From: Bacteroidales bacterium
Lineage (GTDB): Bacteria; Bacteroidota; Bacteroidia; Bacteroidales; UBA932
DNA length: 64,000 nt
Assembly (NCBI GenBank): GCA_017400135.1
Contig: JAFPVJ010000019.1
Location: forward strand, 124,001-188,000
Direction of reading: 5' to 3'
In this document: positions 9,719-17,000 of the stretch, one piece after another
How the letters are laid out: every line of letters begins with the position of its first letter
Position numbering within the stretch: the stretch's first letter is position 1
Position numbers and translations under genes: made by a program
The notes under the pieces: model-generated
Databases searched by the model: none
The model's input: only the letters and a program-made list of their open reading frames with translations
What the model was told of the DNA's origin: nothing

Positions 9719-12700
9719 TTAGAAGCCGAGGGTGATGGAAGCGCCGAAGTTGCGGGTGGTCGGATACGGGCACATGTCAAACGCGGAAGCGAAGATGGAT
9801 GTGTCGGTGGAGGAGCCGTCCGGCGTGGTACCCGGCGTGTGCTGGATGAAATAGAAGAGGTTGGAGCCGTAGACGGAGAACTTGGCGGTCTTCACGATAC
9901 CGGCCGTGCAGGTCTCCAGGAACTTGCGGCTGAGGCTGTAACCGAAGGAAAGCTCGCCGAGCTTAAGGAAGGAGGCGTCGTACATGAACTCCTCGGCCGG
10001 GGCGGTGGTCCAGAAGGCCTGGGCATCCACCTTGGTGCCGTTGAAGAGGAAGTTGTCACGTTCCTCGGTGCGCTTGGCGGTACCCGCGTGGGCAGCGCTG
10101 TACTCAGTCACGGAGAAGAGCTTGCCACCCTTACGGAAGGAGAACAGGGCATTGGCGCTGAAGCGCTTCCAGTCAAAGTTCAAGCCGAAGGAGCCGGTGA
10201 AGTCCGGCTGCACGGAACCCAGATAGACCTCGGATTCAGACACGGGGAGACCGTCCTTCATCTGGACATTACCCTTTTCGTCACGGACGTAACCGGTGCC
10301 GTAGATGGAGCCGATAGGCTCGCCCTCGATGGCGCGGACATACACACCGGCGCTGCCGGTCATGTGGCCCAGTTCATACTGATTCACATCGATGCCGGAC
10401 TCGGGATCGTGATAGAGCTCGACGACCTGGTTCACGTTGCGTGCGAGGTTGAGGGTGGCGCCGAGAGTGACGTCACGGGTGCGGATGATATCGCCGTTGA
10501 GCTGCAACTCGACACCCTTGTTGTTGATGACACCGGCGTTGATCCACTTGTTCTGCACACCGGAGGAGTACGGAAGGGCGATCTTCATCACCTGGTTCTT
10601 GGTGGTCGTGTTGTAGTAGGTGACATCGATGCCGAGGCGGTTCTTGAAGAAGTGCCATTCGGTACCGATTTCCCAGGAATTGGCCATTTCAGGCTTCAGG
10701 TTGGCGTTGGCCTGGGTCGTGTTCTGGGTGATGGTCAGGAGATTGTGGGCGTCCGTGGTGCTGCCGTAAGTGGTCAGAAGCTGATAGGGATCGGTATCCT
10801 TACCCACGAGGGCCCAGGAAGCACGGAACTTTCCGTAATCCAGAAAATCCTTGTTGTAACTGACACCCATCTCGTCCAACATGCTGGTGATGACCCAGGA
10901 GGCGCTCACGGAAGGATAGAAGTAACTGCGGTTGCTGGCCGGAAGAGTGGAAGACCAGTCGTTACGGGCCGTCAGGTCCAGGAAGAGGAAGTTCCTGTAA
11001 CCAACGTTCGCAAAGGCGTAAAGGGACTGGATCTCCTTCTCATACAGGGAGTTGGAGGCATATTGCGTACCGGCGGAGATGTACATGGCCCCGACGATGG
11101 GGATCTTCTTGCCGTCGCCGTGCAGGCCTTCTTCCTTGACGTGCATGATATTGCCGCCTACGCTGAAGCCGAAGTCGAAGTCACCGACGTGGTTGTTGTA
11201 GGAGAAGAGACCTTCCAGGTTGCTCTCGATGCGGGTGTTCTTGCGCATGTCAACCTCCGGGTAAGCGGAAGTGAAGACCGGATCGGTATAAGGATACCAG
11301 TTCTTGGTCTGGAAGTCCACCCAGCTGTAACCTTCCTTCAAGGTGAATTTGAAGTGCTTGGTGAAGTCAACCGTCATCTTGCCCATTCCGAAGAACTTGT
11401 TCTGGATGTCCTGGTTGTTGAACTGGGCCTGGATGAAATAGGGGTTCTGGTAGTCGGCGTTCGGGCCGTACCAGTTGCGGTGGGCCACTTCGCCGAGGGC
11501 GGCGGCACTCTCGTCGATGGCGTATGCCTCGAGATCGGCCATCCGGATGCTGCGCGGGAGAGTGGTGATGTAGTAGGAAGTACCGTACAGACCACGGGTC
11601 TGGCGGTTGTTACCTTCCGTCTTCACATAGTTGGCCTTCACGTCGAAGTGCAGCCACTTGGTGGCTTCCAGGCGGGTGACGAGGTCCACGCTGGACTTGT
11701 TGATGGTCGTGGGCTTGATCACGGACTGGTTGTCGTCCCGTCCGAGGGACAGACGCCAGGGATTCTCCTTGCCACCGCCGGTGATGGTCACGTTGTGGCT
11801 TTGGGCGTTACCGGTACGATAATACTCCTTGTAAGGATTGGCTTCGCCCTGATAGACGGCGGTCTTGGAAGCGTCCCACCAGGCCGGATGGGTCGTGGAG
11901 GCGCTCATCTTGGAGCCCCAGGAACCGGTGGCCTCGGAATTGTACTCGCCGAGGGAACCCTGACCGTACGTGTTCTGCAGGTCCAGGAAGTAAGAGACAG
12001 GAGACCAGGAGAACTTGCCGGTGTAGGTGACGCCGATGGCTTCGCTGGTGGCACCGCCTTTCTTGGTGGTGATGAGGATGACGCCGTTACCGGCGCGGGA
12101 ACCGTAAAGGGCCGCGGCGGTAGGGCCTTTCAGCACGGAGATGCTCTCGATGTCCTCGGGGTTGAGGTCGAAAGCGCCGCCGCTGCGGTCGGTGCCGCCC
12201 CAGAGGCCGGCCTGGCCGTCGATGCTGTGGCCGCCCGTGTCATAAGGGACACCGTCCACCACATAGAGGGGCTCGTTGTTGTCAGACAAGGAAGAAGAGC
12301 CGCGGATGACGACGCGGGTCGATCCGCCGACACCGGTACCGGAGTTGGAAATCTGGAGACCGGCGATCTTGCCCTGGAGGGCGTCGGTGAGGTTTGCGCT
12401 TCCGGCACGGTTGAGTGCCTCGGACTTGACGTCCTGGACGGCATAACCGAGGGATTTCTTTTCACGGGAGATGCCCAGGGCGGTGACCACCACCTCGTCC
12501 AGGAGTTCACTATCTTCCTTGAGGACGATGTTGGCGGGAGAGCCGTCGAAGACATACTCTACCGGAACATAGCCGATGCAGGTCACCTGGATGGTAGAGC
12601 CCACCGGCACGTTGTTGAGGGAAAAGGTACCGTCAAAGTCAGTGATCACACCGTTGGTGGTACCGGCTACAACCACGCCAGCACCGACGACGGGGCCGAT

Positions 12701-12805
12701 ATTGTCGGAGACAGTACCGGTAGCCGTACGGTTCTGGGCGGAAGCCATCCATGACACGGAAATCAGGAGGGCTGTCAGCAGAGCCGTTTGAATTTTCTTA
12801 AACAT
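9719..12805 (-). CDS. SusC/RagA-family TonB-dependent transporter
   Basis: 1028 residues counted from the ATG at 12805; an ATG ten codons upstream would put extra polar residues before the signal peptide. Order of parts: signal peptide (to about residue 24, WMASAQ), carboxypeptidase-like regulatory domain (about 25-100, with GTVSDNIGPVVGAGV and DFDGTFSL), TonB box region (DEVVVTALG), plug domain with the family motif LQGKIAGLQI, then a 22-strand barrel ending in a C-terminal phenylalanine (SITLGF). It would import ligands caught by the SusD partner downstream. The lack of linked enzymes, sigma/anti-sigma or HTCS regulators makes this an orphan SusCD pair. Confidence 0.94.
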   Translation of the reverse strand: MFKKIQTALLTALLISVSWMASAQNRTATGTVSDNIGPVVGAGVVVAGTTNGVITDFDGTFSLNNVPVGSTIQVTCIGYVPVEYVFDGSPANIVLKEDSELLDEVVVTALGISREKKSLGYAVQDVKSEALNRAGSANLTDALQGKIAGLQISNSGTGVGGSTRVVIRGSSSLSDNNEPLYVVDGVPYDTGGHSIDGQAGLWGGTDRSGGAFDLNPEDIESISVLKGPTAAALYGSRAGNGVILITTKKGGATSEAIGVTYTGKFSWSPVSYFLDLQNTYGQGSLGEYNSEATGSWGSKMSASTTHPAWWDASKTAVYQGEANPYKEYYRTGNAQSHNVTITGGGKENPWRLSLGRDDNQSVIKPTTINKSSVDLVTRLEATKWLHFDVKANYVKTEGNNRQTRGLYGTSYYITTLPRSIRMADLEAYAIDESAAALGEVAHRNWYGPNADYQNPYFIQAQFNNQDIQNKFFGMGKMTVDFTKHFKFTLKEGYSWVDFQTKNWYPYTDPVFTSAYPEVDMRKNTRIESNLEGLFSYNNHVGDFDFGFSVGGNIMHVKEEGLHGDGKKIPIVGAMYISAGTQYASNSLYEKEIQSLYAFANVGYRNFLFLDLTARNDWSSTLPASNRSYFYPSVSASWVITSMLDEMGVSYNKDFLDYGKFRASWALVGKDTDPYQLLTTYGSTTDAHNLLTITQNTTQANANLKPEMANSWEIGTEWHFFKNRLGIDVTYYNTTTKNQVMKIALPYSSGVQNKWINAGVINNKGVELQLNGDIIRTRDVTLGATLNLARNVNQVVELYHDPESGIDVNQYELGHMTGSAGVYVRAIEGEPIGSIYGTGYVRDEKGNVQMKDGLPVSESEVYLGSVQPDFTGSFGLNFDWKRFSANALFSFRKGGKLFSVTEYSAAHAGTAKRTEERDNFLFNGTKVDAQAFWTTAPAEEFMYDASFLKLGELSFGYSLSRKFLETCTAGIVKTAKFSVYGSNLFYFIQHTPGTTPDGSSTDTSIFASAFDMCPYPTTRNFGASITLGF

Positions 12806-12965
12806 AGTTTGACAGTTGATTGATTGGTTTAGCAAATACTTTGGTTATTACTAATTATTTTGATATCCATAATTTTACTGCTTTTTATCGTTACATTTTT
12901 TAAAACGTAGCCAAAACTACCAATAATAGCCACATACATCCCTATTATTCCAACATTTTAAAACA
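12806..12965 (-). promoter_or_regulatory. AT-rich leader and promoter region of susC
   Basis: About 160 bp of AT-rich sequence before susC. On the minus strand TAGTTTTG (12919-12912) fits TAnnTTTG and would leave a leader of about 100 nt. No -33 TTTG is seen at 18-20 bp. A long AT-rich leader before susC is usual in the phylum and often carries antisense or leader control, but no specific structure was recognised here. Confidence 0.35.
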
Positions 12966-12966
12966 G

Positions 12967-12991
12967 AAAAGGAGGCCGAAGCCTCCTCTTT
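12967..12991. terminator. Terminator after the DUF6515 gene
   Basis: Stem AGGAGGC (12970-12976), loop CGAA, stem GCCTCCT (12981-12987), with AAAA on the left, giving a U-run for minus-strand transcription. It closes the long operon that begins near 20.8 kb. The core stem-loop is identical to the one at 8036-8051. Confidence 0.75.
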
Positions 12992-13010
12992 CCGTATGTA
13001 GGAACAACTG

Positions 13011-14498
13011 CTAGTAGTAGTTGTACCCGTATTTCTTGGCGATCTTGCTCGGCATCTGGCCGAGGACCTCGAGGTAAGGAGTACCATCTACGAGCGTGAC
13101 CCGATAGACGGTGTTATCCACCACATAGTACTCAATCCCGTTCATCACGAGGGTCTCGTAGTCATCCGGAAGCTCGCTCACGAGCGCGCCGGCCGGAGGA
13201 ACGATGACCTCGTACTGGCCCTTGGCGTTGACGACGAAGAAGACGCCGTCCTCGTAGTAGTAGTTCGTGGCCGCATTCGCGTAGCTCTGGACCAGGCCGA
13301 GCTGGTTGGCAAGCTCATACGCGCTGTAGGCACGGTTGGCATTCAGTGCCATCGCTGCATTCTGCGCGGCAATCGTCGCGTTGTTGCGTGCGATGATTCT
13401 GTTCTGCTCATCGATCGTCCGATAGTTGGCGTCGATCTCCCGGTAGGTGTAGTAGGCGTTGTGATAGTAGGCGAACCTCAGGTTCCTGAGAGCCGCGCTG
13501 ACCATCGCGCGCTCGATCACCACGCCGAAAGGAGGACGGCAGACCACATATACGCTACCCCAGGGGCGGTAGTATACGTTGTTGTAATAGTAGTAGGTCA
13601 CTCCCCAGTGAACCATCCTGTGCGGCCTCGGAGGCAGGCTGTGGATCCTGTAACCGAAGTAGTGAGGCTCAGGGGTGTAGAAGTGGGCCGGAGCGTCCCA
13701 GGCCATTACGCGCTCACGCTCGCGAGGAGGGATGCGCAGGACCTCATGGTTGTCCAGCCGCATGTTGGCGTCACGACCGCCGAGGTTGGAGATCTTCGAC
13801 TGGGAAGCGCTTGCGCGCTGTGCGGAAGCCTCGTTGACCGGGGTCAGACCCTTGCTGGCAGTGGCGTTGGCGCTCCTGCGGGACGCCTGGGCGGCACGGC
13901 CCAGATCGTTGCTGTTGATGGAGGTCGCCTCCCTGCCGGCAGTGCCGGTAGCGGACCTTCTGCTGGCAGAAGTGCTCTGGCTGCTCTGGGCGGCGCGGCT
14001 CTCGGAGGCAGCGGCATTGGCCGTACCTGCGGAAGACCTGCGGGACGTCGTGGAAGTGCCGGAAGCGTTACTGCCGGAAGAAGCGGAGCTGCTGCGGCTC
14101 ACGGTCGACTCGGAAGATCTCCGGGTGGTGCCGGACTGCTGGGTCGCCCTCTGGCTTGCGCCGGAGTTGCGGCTCACGGTCGACTCGGAAGACCTCCGGG
14201 AAGTGCCGGACTGCTGCTGCGTCGCGGCTCCGCTGCTGCGGGAGACGGAGCCGGACTGGCCGGCTACGCTGGCCGCGCTGGAGCGGGAAGCGGTGGACGC
14301 TGCGGAAGAACGGGAAACATTGGCAGAGGACGCGTTGCTCTCACGGGAAGAGCTGACGCTTGTATTGGAAGACCTGGACGCGGAGCTGCCGGAAGTGCCG
14401 GTCGAACTGCGCCTGGCCTGCGCATTGAGTGCTTCGGGGGTGAAGGACATCGCTATCGCGAGGACGCTCACCATCAGGAGTTTGATATAAGTTTTCAT
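13011..14498 (-). CDS. Exported Ser-rich protein with DUF6515-like domain
   Basis: 495 residues with a signal peptide (about 1-26, ALNAQA). Residues about 28-230 are low-complexity, dominated by Ser, Ala, Thr, Arg and Gln, with imperfect repeats around SSESTVSR. Residues about 240-330 hold a Tyr/Trp/His/Pro-rich segment (HYFGYRIHSLPP, HWGVTYYYYNNVYYRPWG) resembling DUF6515 or YXWGXW-type proteins of Bacteroidota. The rest is helical and ends in a small beta region with VPPAGALVSELP, often seen in this family. The protein is expected to be periplasmic or outer-membrane associated. It starts 4 nt after the NamZ-like stop and is the last gene of that operon. Function unknown. Confidence 0.75.
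   Translation of the reverse strand: MKTYIKLLMVSVLAIAMSFTPEALNAQARRSSTGTSGSSASRSSNTSVSSSRESNASSANVSRSSAASTASRSSAASVAGQSGSVSRSSGAATQQQSGTSRRSSESTVSRNSGASQRATQQSGTTRRSSESTVSRSSSASSGSNASGTSTTSRRSSAGTANAAASESRAAQSSQSTSASRRSATGTAGREATSINSNDLGRAAQASRRSANATASKGLTPVNEASAQRASASQSKISNLGGRDANMRLDNHEVLRIPPRERERVMAWDAPAHFYTPEPHYFGYRIHSLPPRPHRMVHWGVTYYYYNNVYYRPWGSVYVVCRPPFGVVIERAMVSAALRNLRFAYYHNAYYTYREIDANYRTIDEQNRIIARNNATIAAQNAAMALNANRAYSAYELANQLGLVQSYANAATNYYYEDGVFFVVNAKGQYEVIVPPAGALVSELPDDYETLVMNGIEYYVVDNTVYRVTLVDGTPYLEVLGQMPSKIAKKYGYNYY
14093..14192. repeat. 75-bp period tandem repeat inside the Ser-rich gene
   Basis: A 25-nt stretch at 14093-14117 returns unchanged at 14168-14192, and the bases after each copy are also very similar (GGTGCCGGACTGCTG-like). 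The period of 75 bp equals 25 codons and encodes the RRSSESTVSR repeats, which suggests recent unequal exchange or slippage in the coding sequence. Confidence 0.8.
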
Positions 14499-14502
14499 AA
14501 GG

Positions 14503-15804
14503 CTAATATATTAAATATTTTTCGGAGATCGACCGGAATTCTGCAACATCTTTGGACCAGTACCCGAGAATGTCAGAAACCTTGTACTTCTCCTTGAATC
14601 TGACTCTTACATAATCCGTACCACAAATCTTGTCCAGCATCGAAAAGTTGCCTTTGGCAAGCGGATCCTGCTCAGGATACAACTCCTTGATGGCTTGCAT
14701 GACATAGAACTGAAGCAAGGTCGGAGACGCCGCCTCGTAGTCCGAATAATGATACTGGACACCGTGCAGGAGTTTTCCCGAGAATGCCCCGAAGAAGGGC
14801 CGGTAATGGATTTCCCGGAATTCCACGCCCGGCAGAGCGTAGCGATCCAGACGCGTTTTGAGGCGATGGGCGTCGATCCATTCCGCCGCGAAGCAGGCGA
14901 AGGGAATGGTATAGCCGACACCGATATTGAGATAGCCGAATTCGCCGGCAATGCCGGAAGAAGGATAGCAGAGCGTCGTCTCCGGGTAAGGTATCTGAGG
15001 CGAAGGCATCACCCAGGGCAGACCGGTGTCCGTATAGAGCATCTCCCGCTTCCAGCCCTCCATCGGCACGACGGTCAGTTTGCATTTCAGGGGCTTGAGA
15101 TCCCCTTTCTGGCCGCGGTTCAGGCCTTCCTCGTTGATGAGTCGCGCCAGTTCGCCGACCGTCAGGCCATAGATGTATGGAATGCGGTACTGGCCGACGA
15201 AGGAATAGAAGCCCGGCTCGGGATAGGAGCCCTCGACTTTGATCCCGCCCAGCGGATTGGGGCGGTCGAGCACGATCACCTCGATGCCCTGTTCGGCGCA
15301 GGCGCGCATCATCAGGCCCAGCGAACTGATGAAGGTATAGCAGCGCACCCCGACGTCCTGGATGTCATAGACGACGGCATCCAGGCCCTTGAGCATCTCG
15401 GGCGTGGGCTGACGGTATTTCCCGTACAGGGAATAGCATTTCAGGCCCGTGGCCGCATCCGTGATGTCGGCCGTGGCGTCGCCGGCGTGGGCGTCTCCCC
15501 GCACCCCGTGTTCGGGCCCAAACAGACGGACCAGCTGCACTTCGGGCGCCTCGTACAGGATATCGATGGTGGAGCGCAGGTGGCGGTCCACACCGCTCGG
15601 ATTGGTCAGGAGGCCGATCTTCTTGCCTTTCAGGACAGCGAAGCCGTGCTCCTGCAAGACCTCGATGCCGGGTTTGACGACGGCCTTGTCAGCTTCAGAT
15701 GCGTCTGAATGCGGCTGGCACGCTGCCGGCAAGGGAAGCGCGAGCAATCCTAGGACAAACGCCGCCGAGCAAGCAAGGTGACGGAAACAGTTGCGATACA
15801 GCAT
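14503..15804 (-). CDS. namZ: NamZ-like exo-beta-N-acetylmuramidase (DUF1343, GH171)
   Basis: 433 residues with a signal peptide (about 1-29). The mature part shows the DUF1343 signature: GLLTNPSGVD (about 65-74), LFGPEHGVRGDAHAG, YSLYG, VVYDIQDVGVRCYTF and DRPNPLGG. DUF1343 proteins characterised so far (Bacillus NamZ, Tannerella) remove MurNAc from the non-reducing end of peptidoglycan fragments in the periplasm or outside the cell. The first 55 nt overlap the end of the AmpG-like gene, which points to tight co-expression. With AmpG and SpoIID upstream, the natural reading is cell-wall turnover and recovery. Confidence 0.9.
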   Translation of the reverse strand: MLYRNCFRHLACSAAFVLGLLALPLPAACQPHSDASEADKAVVKPGIEVLQEHGFAVLKGKKIGLLTNPSGVDRHLRSTIDILYEAPEVQLVRLFGPEHGVRGDAHAGDATADITDAATGLKCYSLYGKYRQPTPEMLKGLDAVVYDIQDVGVRCYTFISSLGLMMRACAEQGIEVIVLDRPNPLGGIKVEGSYPEPGFYSFVGQYRIPYIYGLTVGELARLINEEGLNRGQKGDLKPLKCKLTVVPMEGWKREMLYTDTGLPWVMPSPQIPYPETTLCYPSSGIAGEFGYLNIGVGYTIPFACFAAEWIDAHRLKTRLDRYALPGVEFREIHYRPFFGAFSGKLLHGVQYHYSDYEAASPTLLQFYVMQAIKELYPEQDPLAKGNFSMLDKICGTDYVRVRFKEKYKVSDILGYWSKDVAEFRSISEKYLIY

Positions 15805-17000
15805 ATCATTACCATTGTGAAGAATCCTACGTAACCCAGGCTCTCCTGCAGATAGCCCGCCACTGCGCCCGGGAGCAGCATCGACAGGGCCATGAAGCCC
15901 GTGCAGATGGCATAATGCGAGGTCTTGAGCGGCCCTTCGGCAAAGCGCATCATATAGACCGTGTAGGCGGTGAAGCCATAGCCGTAGCCGAACTGGTCAA
16001 ACACCACGCAGGCGCCCACGGTCCAGAGAGAAGATGGCTGGGTCAATGCCATGAAAAGATAGACCGCACAGGGCAGCGCCAGGCTCAAAGCCATAGGTAG
16101 CAGGCATTTGCGAAGGCCCCTGCGGGAAATGTCCAGCCCGCCCAGGATGCCTCCGAGCAGCAGGGCAATGACGCCCGCCGTGCCGTAGACCAGGCCGAAG
16201 GCCGCCTTGTCCAGACCCAGTCCCCCGGCCCCGGTCGCATCGCTGAAGAAAGGATAGAGCATCTTGACGGAGAACGCCTCGGGAAGCCGGAACAACAGCA
16301 GGAAGGCAATTGTCAGGCCGATACCCGGCTTGGTAAAAAAGCTTCCGAAGGCCATTCCAAACTCTTTTACGACTTCACCCGCGGTCTTGCGGCCGGCGCT
16401 TTGATCCTCGTCCGGATGCGGCAGCACCAGTGAATGATAGAGTGTGAAAAGAGCCAGCAGGATTGCAGTGCCCACCAGCGTAAGGGTCCAGGCGCGGGAG
16501 ACCACTCCGGTACGCTTCTCGAGCCAGCCGGCCAGCACCACCAGCACGCCCTGGCCGAAGACCATCGCGATGCGGTAGAAGGTGTTGCGGATGCCGACGA
16601 AGGCGGACTGCCGCTTCTCGTCGAGCGCCAGCATATAGTATCCGTCCGCGGAAATGTCGTGCGAGGCGGAGGCGAAACCCGTGATGACAAAGAGGATCAG
16701 GGTCCAGGTGAAGGGCGAAGAGGCCGGCAGGGTCAGGGCCAGCACCGCCACGGCGGCAGCCATAAGGGCCTGCATCGTCACGATCCACCAGCGTTTGCTC
16801 TTGAAGATGTCCACGAAGGGGCTCCACAGGGGTTTGACCAGCCACGGAAGGCCGATCAGGGAGGTCAGTAGGGCCAGCCGGCCGTTGTCCATCCCCAGGT
16901 CCTTCAGGATGATGACGGAAATCGTGTTGACGATGAAATAGGGCAGGCCTTCGACGAAATAGAGCGTCGGCACCCACAGCCAGGGGCTCTTGGTCTTCAT
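15750..17000 (-). CDS. ampG: AmpG-like muropeptide permease (MFS)
   Basis: 416 residues from the ATG at 17000; a longer frame from 17114 adds a polar stretch that is not membrane-like and overlaps the upstream gene. About 12 membrane helices are visible. The N-terminus (PTLYFVEGLPYFIVNTISVIILKDLGM) and the central ASHDISADGYYM motif match the AmpG group of the MFS, which imports GlcNAc-anhydroMurNAc peptides from periplasm to cytoplasm. The start overlaps the SpoIID-fusion stop by 4 nt and its end overlaps the NamZ-like gene by 55 nt. Other sugar-specific MFS proteins cannot be fully excluded, but the neighbours fit muropeptide import. Confidence 0.88.
   Translation of the reverse strand: MKTKSPWLWVPTLYFVEGLPYFIVNTISVIILKDLGMDNGRLALLTSLIGLPWLVKPLWSPFVDIFKSKRWWIVTMQALMAAAVAVLALTLPASSPFTWTLILFVITGFASASHDISADGYYMLALDEKRQSAFVGIRNTFYRIAMVFGQGVLVVLAGWLEKRTGVVSRAWTLTLVGTAILLALFTLYHSLVLPHPDEDQSAGRKTAGEVVKEFGMAFGSFFTKPGIGLTIAFLLLFRLPEAFSVKMLYPFFSDATGAGGLGLDKAAFGLVYGTAGVIALLLGGILGGLDISRRGLRKCLLPMALSLALPCAVYLFMALTQPSSLWTVGACVVFDQFGYGYGFTAYTVYMMRFAEGPLKTSHYAICTGFMALSMLLPGAVAGYLQESLGYVGFFTMVMICCIATVSVTLLARRRLS

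Noticed and set aside
9839..12754. 971-codon plus-strand open frame
   Set aside because: Antisense of the SusC gene; a by-product of high GC and codon bias. No signal or domain seen.
13732..14490. Leu/Ala/Glu-rich plus-strand frame of 252 codons
   Set aside because: It mirrors the Ser/Arg-rich repeats of the exported minus-strand protein; Ser and Arg codons read backwards give Ala, Leu and Glu.
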